Of a stretch of 64,000 bases of DNA, positions 59,974 through 64,000 are shown piece by piece. A program made the translations under genes and the position numbers. The number at the start of each line of letters is the position of its first letter. Position 1 is the first letter of the stretch. The notes beneath the pieces are model-generated. The model searched no databases, was not told the DNA's origin, and saw only the letters and a list, made by a program, of their open reading frames with translations. The stretch covers positions 10,332,579-10,396,578 of the forward strand of contig JAQFVV010000013.1 of NCBI GenBank assembly GCA_028023455.1, given 5' to 3'. This stretch comes from Epiperipatus broadwayi. Taxonomy: Eukaryota; Onychophora; Udeonychophora; Euonychophora; Peripatidae.

Positions 59974-62900
59974 GCAATAGGAAAATGTAGTGTCAGTTAA
60001 TTGCAATAATTTTTACAGAATAAACTCTGCCAAATTCTTAGAAGGAAGCATCATAATTATACTATATATTTCTGTATACTGTTCACAAATCATGAATAAT
60101 AAAACTAAATAGAATGATTTTATTTGGCAGAAGATGGGTCACTAAAATATGAAGGCTGAGAAAGTGCTGTGGATATTTTGATAATTTGGACTTGTATGAT
60201 GCAGCTAGAATAAAGTCATTTGGTAATTTAGCTACAAATGTTTCTATACAGAAAAGTAAAGTCTGGATATATCAATTATGAACAGAGGAAAGCTCAATAT
60301 GATCATGCTAAAAATAAATCACTTAACACTAACAATTTCAGAGTTGTTGAAATGGATATAGGAATCTACTGACCATTTTTAGATCAAGGATAATAAAAAA
60401 TAATGTGTTTTTATTGACAGTATTGATATTAAAATTATCATTAGGTATAGTCGCAAGCATATTAATACCAATGATATTATATTATTGTCTCATATACTTA
60501 CTCATGTACTTCCAAAAACAGTTTTTTTCACCATATTTTAGAACCAGTTATCTTAAGCTTGACTAATCAATAGATGCCAAATGATATAGTGCTATAATAT
60601 TACTATTTTCAATGATCAGTTGAAAATATAAAGAAAAAATGCTCTTAATCAAAATGGAGTTAAAAATAGAATTGGAACATAAAAATGATTGATTAGCTTT
60701 ATTAAATTTTAAACAGCCAAAATATGACTGTATGCATCAGCATTGCCAAGTGGAGTTTGTAGAATCAAAAAAGAAATCACAAAAGTTTAAAAAGATGCCT
60801 TCCAGAAGACATAATAGTAATTAGAAAGAAAACAAGAAAAGCCTAAATGCAAAAAATGAAGTTCTTTTAATGAAACTAAATAAAAATAATTTAGGAATTC
60901 ATAAAATTTTGAATGTCTGAATTGACAGAGCTTCACTATGATCCATGGACTTTGATTTCCATGGGTTGCCATTCTACTAAGCACCAAACCATACAGAGTA
61001 ATAAAACTAAATTAGGTCTGGAAAACAATAAATGATGACAAAAAATCATCTTTTGAATCTATCCATTTAGTCACAATAAGTTTTTTTTTCAGTTGTTGTA
61101 CAGTCGATAATTAGCATTTCTCAGAGAATTAATTATAAACTAATTCCATTATTTTTTAAAATTGGATTAAAACAAGTATTTTAAATGCAGGTGTGTACCA
61201 ATTTCTTAAATATTTGCTTTAAACTATAGCAACAAATGACTTTTGACATATCAGTGTTGACAAAATAGCTTATAATTTTCTATTTCAAAAACAAATTTAA
61301 ATTTCATTTTTTAAAATGCATTTTACCATGATGAATATTTTTCAGATATTTTGTTTATTCATTAGGACAGTTGAGAGGTATGCAAATAACATTTTAAAAC
61401 ATATTTTAAAAAAATATTATACTTTAATAAAATTAAATTTACAAATCACAATGCTAGAACAAAATATTACAGATATTAAAATAAATGATTTTTATTTTAT
61501 TTACTGTTCTCAACAATAATTCAGATTTTATTTCAAATTAAGAACAACTTTATCTAAATAGTTTAAAATAGTTTTCTTTTATATTTAAATATACACGCAC
61601 ATTCACATTTAATTATTGCATTAAAAGTTTGTCACCACCATAAATCACTTTACTAATCCTATTTTAACTAATTTATCTACATGTATACAATATTATGTAT
61701 TTTATTAATGTATTGTTGTCATCCCCCCCCCCTTCTTTTTTTAACAGTTACTTTTGTGCTATTTTTAAAATGAAGTAGAAACCCTTGATATTTCTAAAAT
61801 TGTTACAAGAATTTCAAATGCTATAAAATCATGATTGGGGAAGGGGGGAGACATTGGATTTTTTTAAAATTTTAAAATAATGATATTTTTATAATAAGAC
61901 AAATATAAATATATATATAGAGAAAGGCATAGATAATAATAGTGAAATGGACTGTATAAACTAGTGTAAGAAGACATAACTTAGAATATTGTAAAAGAAA
62001 AATAAACTGTTGAAAAAGTGATTATTTATTCTAACATGTTTATATTATTTTGTAGAAGTAATGAATCAAGTCACATTAATTAATATTAAAAACAACAAAA
62101 ATGTATTCTTAATTCCGCACCATTTTTGGACCCTCCTATATTTCACTCTCATGCTTTGTTTACCTTGCCTACCACTTTCCATCAGCCCTGCCAAGCATCA
62201 TATTTAAGTTTTATCTGCATTAATAATTTAATTAAGATATTAATTTCTTTTAAATCATGATTATTACTTTTAGTTATTAATTTGTTTTAATTCATTATTA
62301 TCATTCTAATTTTGTTTCTGATCAGATACTACACACTAAAAAGTTATCAATAATAAAAAATGACATCAGAATAGATATCTTAAAAATATTCATAATTGAT
62401 GTCTGTAGTTTTTTACACATATAGATTATAAAAGATTACATCAAATACAACAGAATGAATTTGCACACATTTTAAAGATAATCATTTAAAAAAAATAGCT
62501 GCTTACAAAATGTAACATATGTTATATGAAAGTATTTTTTTTTTTTACAATTAGCAAAATTATATTCCTATGCACTACCTTCTCCACAAGATTTTTTATA
62601 TTAGTGATGATTCAGGAAAATGATTATTGAAAAATATTCATGATATAGATATGATAATATGATAGTCTATCAATTTGTTAAAAATAACTTACTTTCAGAA
62701 ACAAATTATTTATATGATGTCCTATTTGTTAAAATTTTTTAATCCTAATAAAATTTGAAAATCTTTTTAAAAATCCACTTTTTATGTATTTGAATTTAAT
62801 GCCTTCATAATTATCAGAGCTGTTTCTAAATTTATTTGAAAAAAAAAAAAATCAAATTAAATAATAGCATAGACAAACACTGCAGAGAATTAAAACTATA

Positions 62901-64000
62901 TGGTGAATAAAAAATTATAAAAGCATCGTATTTAAGTGCATAAGAAATGGATTTTTTAAAAGACTTTGAAACAAATTATTTAATGAAGACTTAACCTTAT
63001 TTTGTAGTTTTCAAAATAAGAATTTAAAAGTAATCTCAATATTAGCAGTCCTCTATCTACCTATTAATCTACCAAGTTTAAGATTAAAAGTGAACAAAAC
63101 AGTATAGAGCAGATGCATGCTTTTAATCCATTACAGTTAGAATTAAGAAAGATACTTTTATATAGGTTTAAAGAAAGATAATTGTTAAATGATTTAATGG
63201 AAATGTAACCTAATTTAAAGCAAAGCCTTGTATAATTGTGTGAAGAGGGGAATAAAAGATTGAAAGCTTTTGAGATGTGAATTTGGAAGAGGGACAAAAG
63301 TTACTTATAGAACTACAAATGTTGAAGTATAAAAAAAAGAATTGAACTTGTACTCAAAACTAGAAAAATAATAAAGAATGTTTATATATCCATCTATCCG
63401 TCTAACTGTTTATATATAAATTATAATAATACATTCATCAGCAATCGGGATTCTAATTATTGCTTGAACAATAAATTGCTGATATTATTTGCTTAAGCAT
63501 GAAGGCTGTTCTGATGTAACATATGCAATATTTTTAAATTTAAAAGGCTACATTTTTCTTCAAGTAACGTTTTTCATGGAAAATATAGAATTGTGGCAGT
63601 TTCTTGTTTTGTTGTCAGTTTTATTTTTATTTTCTAGTTTTATTATCTATATTATTTGAGCAAAAGTTTGGTCTTTTAAAGTGTATATAGGCAATTGATT
63701 ATGTAGATACTTAAAAAGATTGTCAAAATTATAATCGTCTATTGAATAAAATTAATTAAAAATGGATAAATCATGACTCATAAAAAATATGTTTATATAA
63801 AATGTAAATGAAAAGAAAGATTTGAACTTTGCCATTTATTTAAAATAAAAATTAAAAAAAATAAAGTTGAGTTCATAAACAAATGCTTCCCAAAAGAGAG
63901 AGAAGCATTTATCATAAGTTATTCTTAACAAAATAACTCAGACATATGGAAACATGGAGGCCATAAAAACTCTGTTGGCAGGTCGTTAAATTATTTAAAC
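59974..64000. other. AT-rich DNA without a recognisable gene
   Basis: Low-complexity ORFs only (60787-60987, 61316-61519, 63064-63297). A C-run (61723-61732) and a purine-rich patch (61835-61850) stand out by composition only. Confidence 0.55.

Overview
This is strongly AT-rich eukaryotic DNA, dense in poly-A/T runs and (AT)n tracts, with no recognisable single-copy host gene. Every coding trace I can name belongs to a transposable element. The mix of Ty3/Gypsy of Mag type, Penelope-like elements (PLEs) with GIY-YIG nucleases, L1/Tx1-like and RTE/Jockey-like LINEs, hAT ends, tRNA-Gly-headed SINEs and hammerhead-ribozyme (HHR) repeats points to a metazoan, probably an AT-rich invertebrate. I cannot place it further. 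The window reads as intergenic or intronic transposon sediment.

Layout. 1-3.05 kb: 3' part of a broken L1/Tx1-like LINE. 3.05-4.9 kb: tRNA-like and PLE-like relics, with a decayed antisense HHR repeat between PLE pieces. 5.9 kb: AT hairpin. 7.75 kb: short tRNA-Gly SINE. 10.78-12.95 kb: HHR foldback element split by a 1.5-kb non-autonomous hAT element. 13.4-13.9 kb: RTE/Jockey-like RT relic. 14.0-20.1 kb: plus-strand PLE remains bracketed by inverted copies of its 3' end. 20.1-21.7 kb: a second PLE on the minus strand. 21.8-23.8 kb: two tandem 417-bp HHR units inside a foldback. 24.1 kb: perfect 74-bp tandem duplication. 26.3-26.6 kb: long palindrome beside a third HHR-like motif. 26.6-30.1 kb: decayed minus-strand Gypsy. 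32.3-37.6 kb: nearly complete, inactivated Mag-type Gypsy with both LTRs. 41.1-46.8 kb: non-autonomous LTR element with 1.6-kb LTRs and one lysine/glutamate-rich ORF. 58.2-59.3 kb: best-preserved HHR foldback element, with a 15-bp target duplication. 59.86 kb: second tRNA-Gly SINE. The rest is AT-rich DNA without recognisable genes.

The most interesting content is a family of small repeats carrying type-I hammerhead ribozymes, in two subfamilies with units of 417 and 466 bp. They share sequence outside the ribozyme, occur as direct tandems, and two copies turn back on themselves into inverted dimers flanked by 11- and 15-bp target duplications. This resembles metazoan retrozymes and PLE-linked ribozymes, which are thought to move as RNA with enzymes supplied by autonomous elements. 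The local PLEs, one of which has lost its RT catalytic centre, are relatives of a possible helper. That link is inference.
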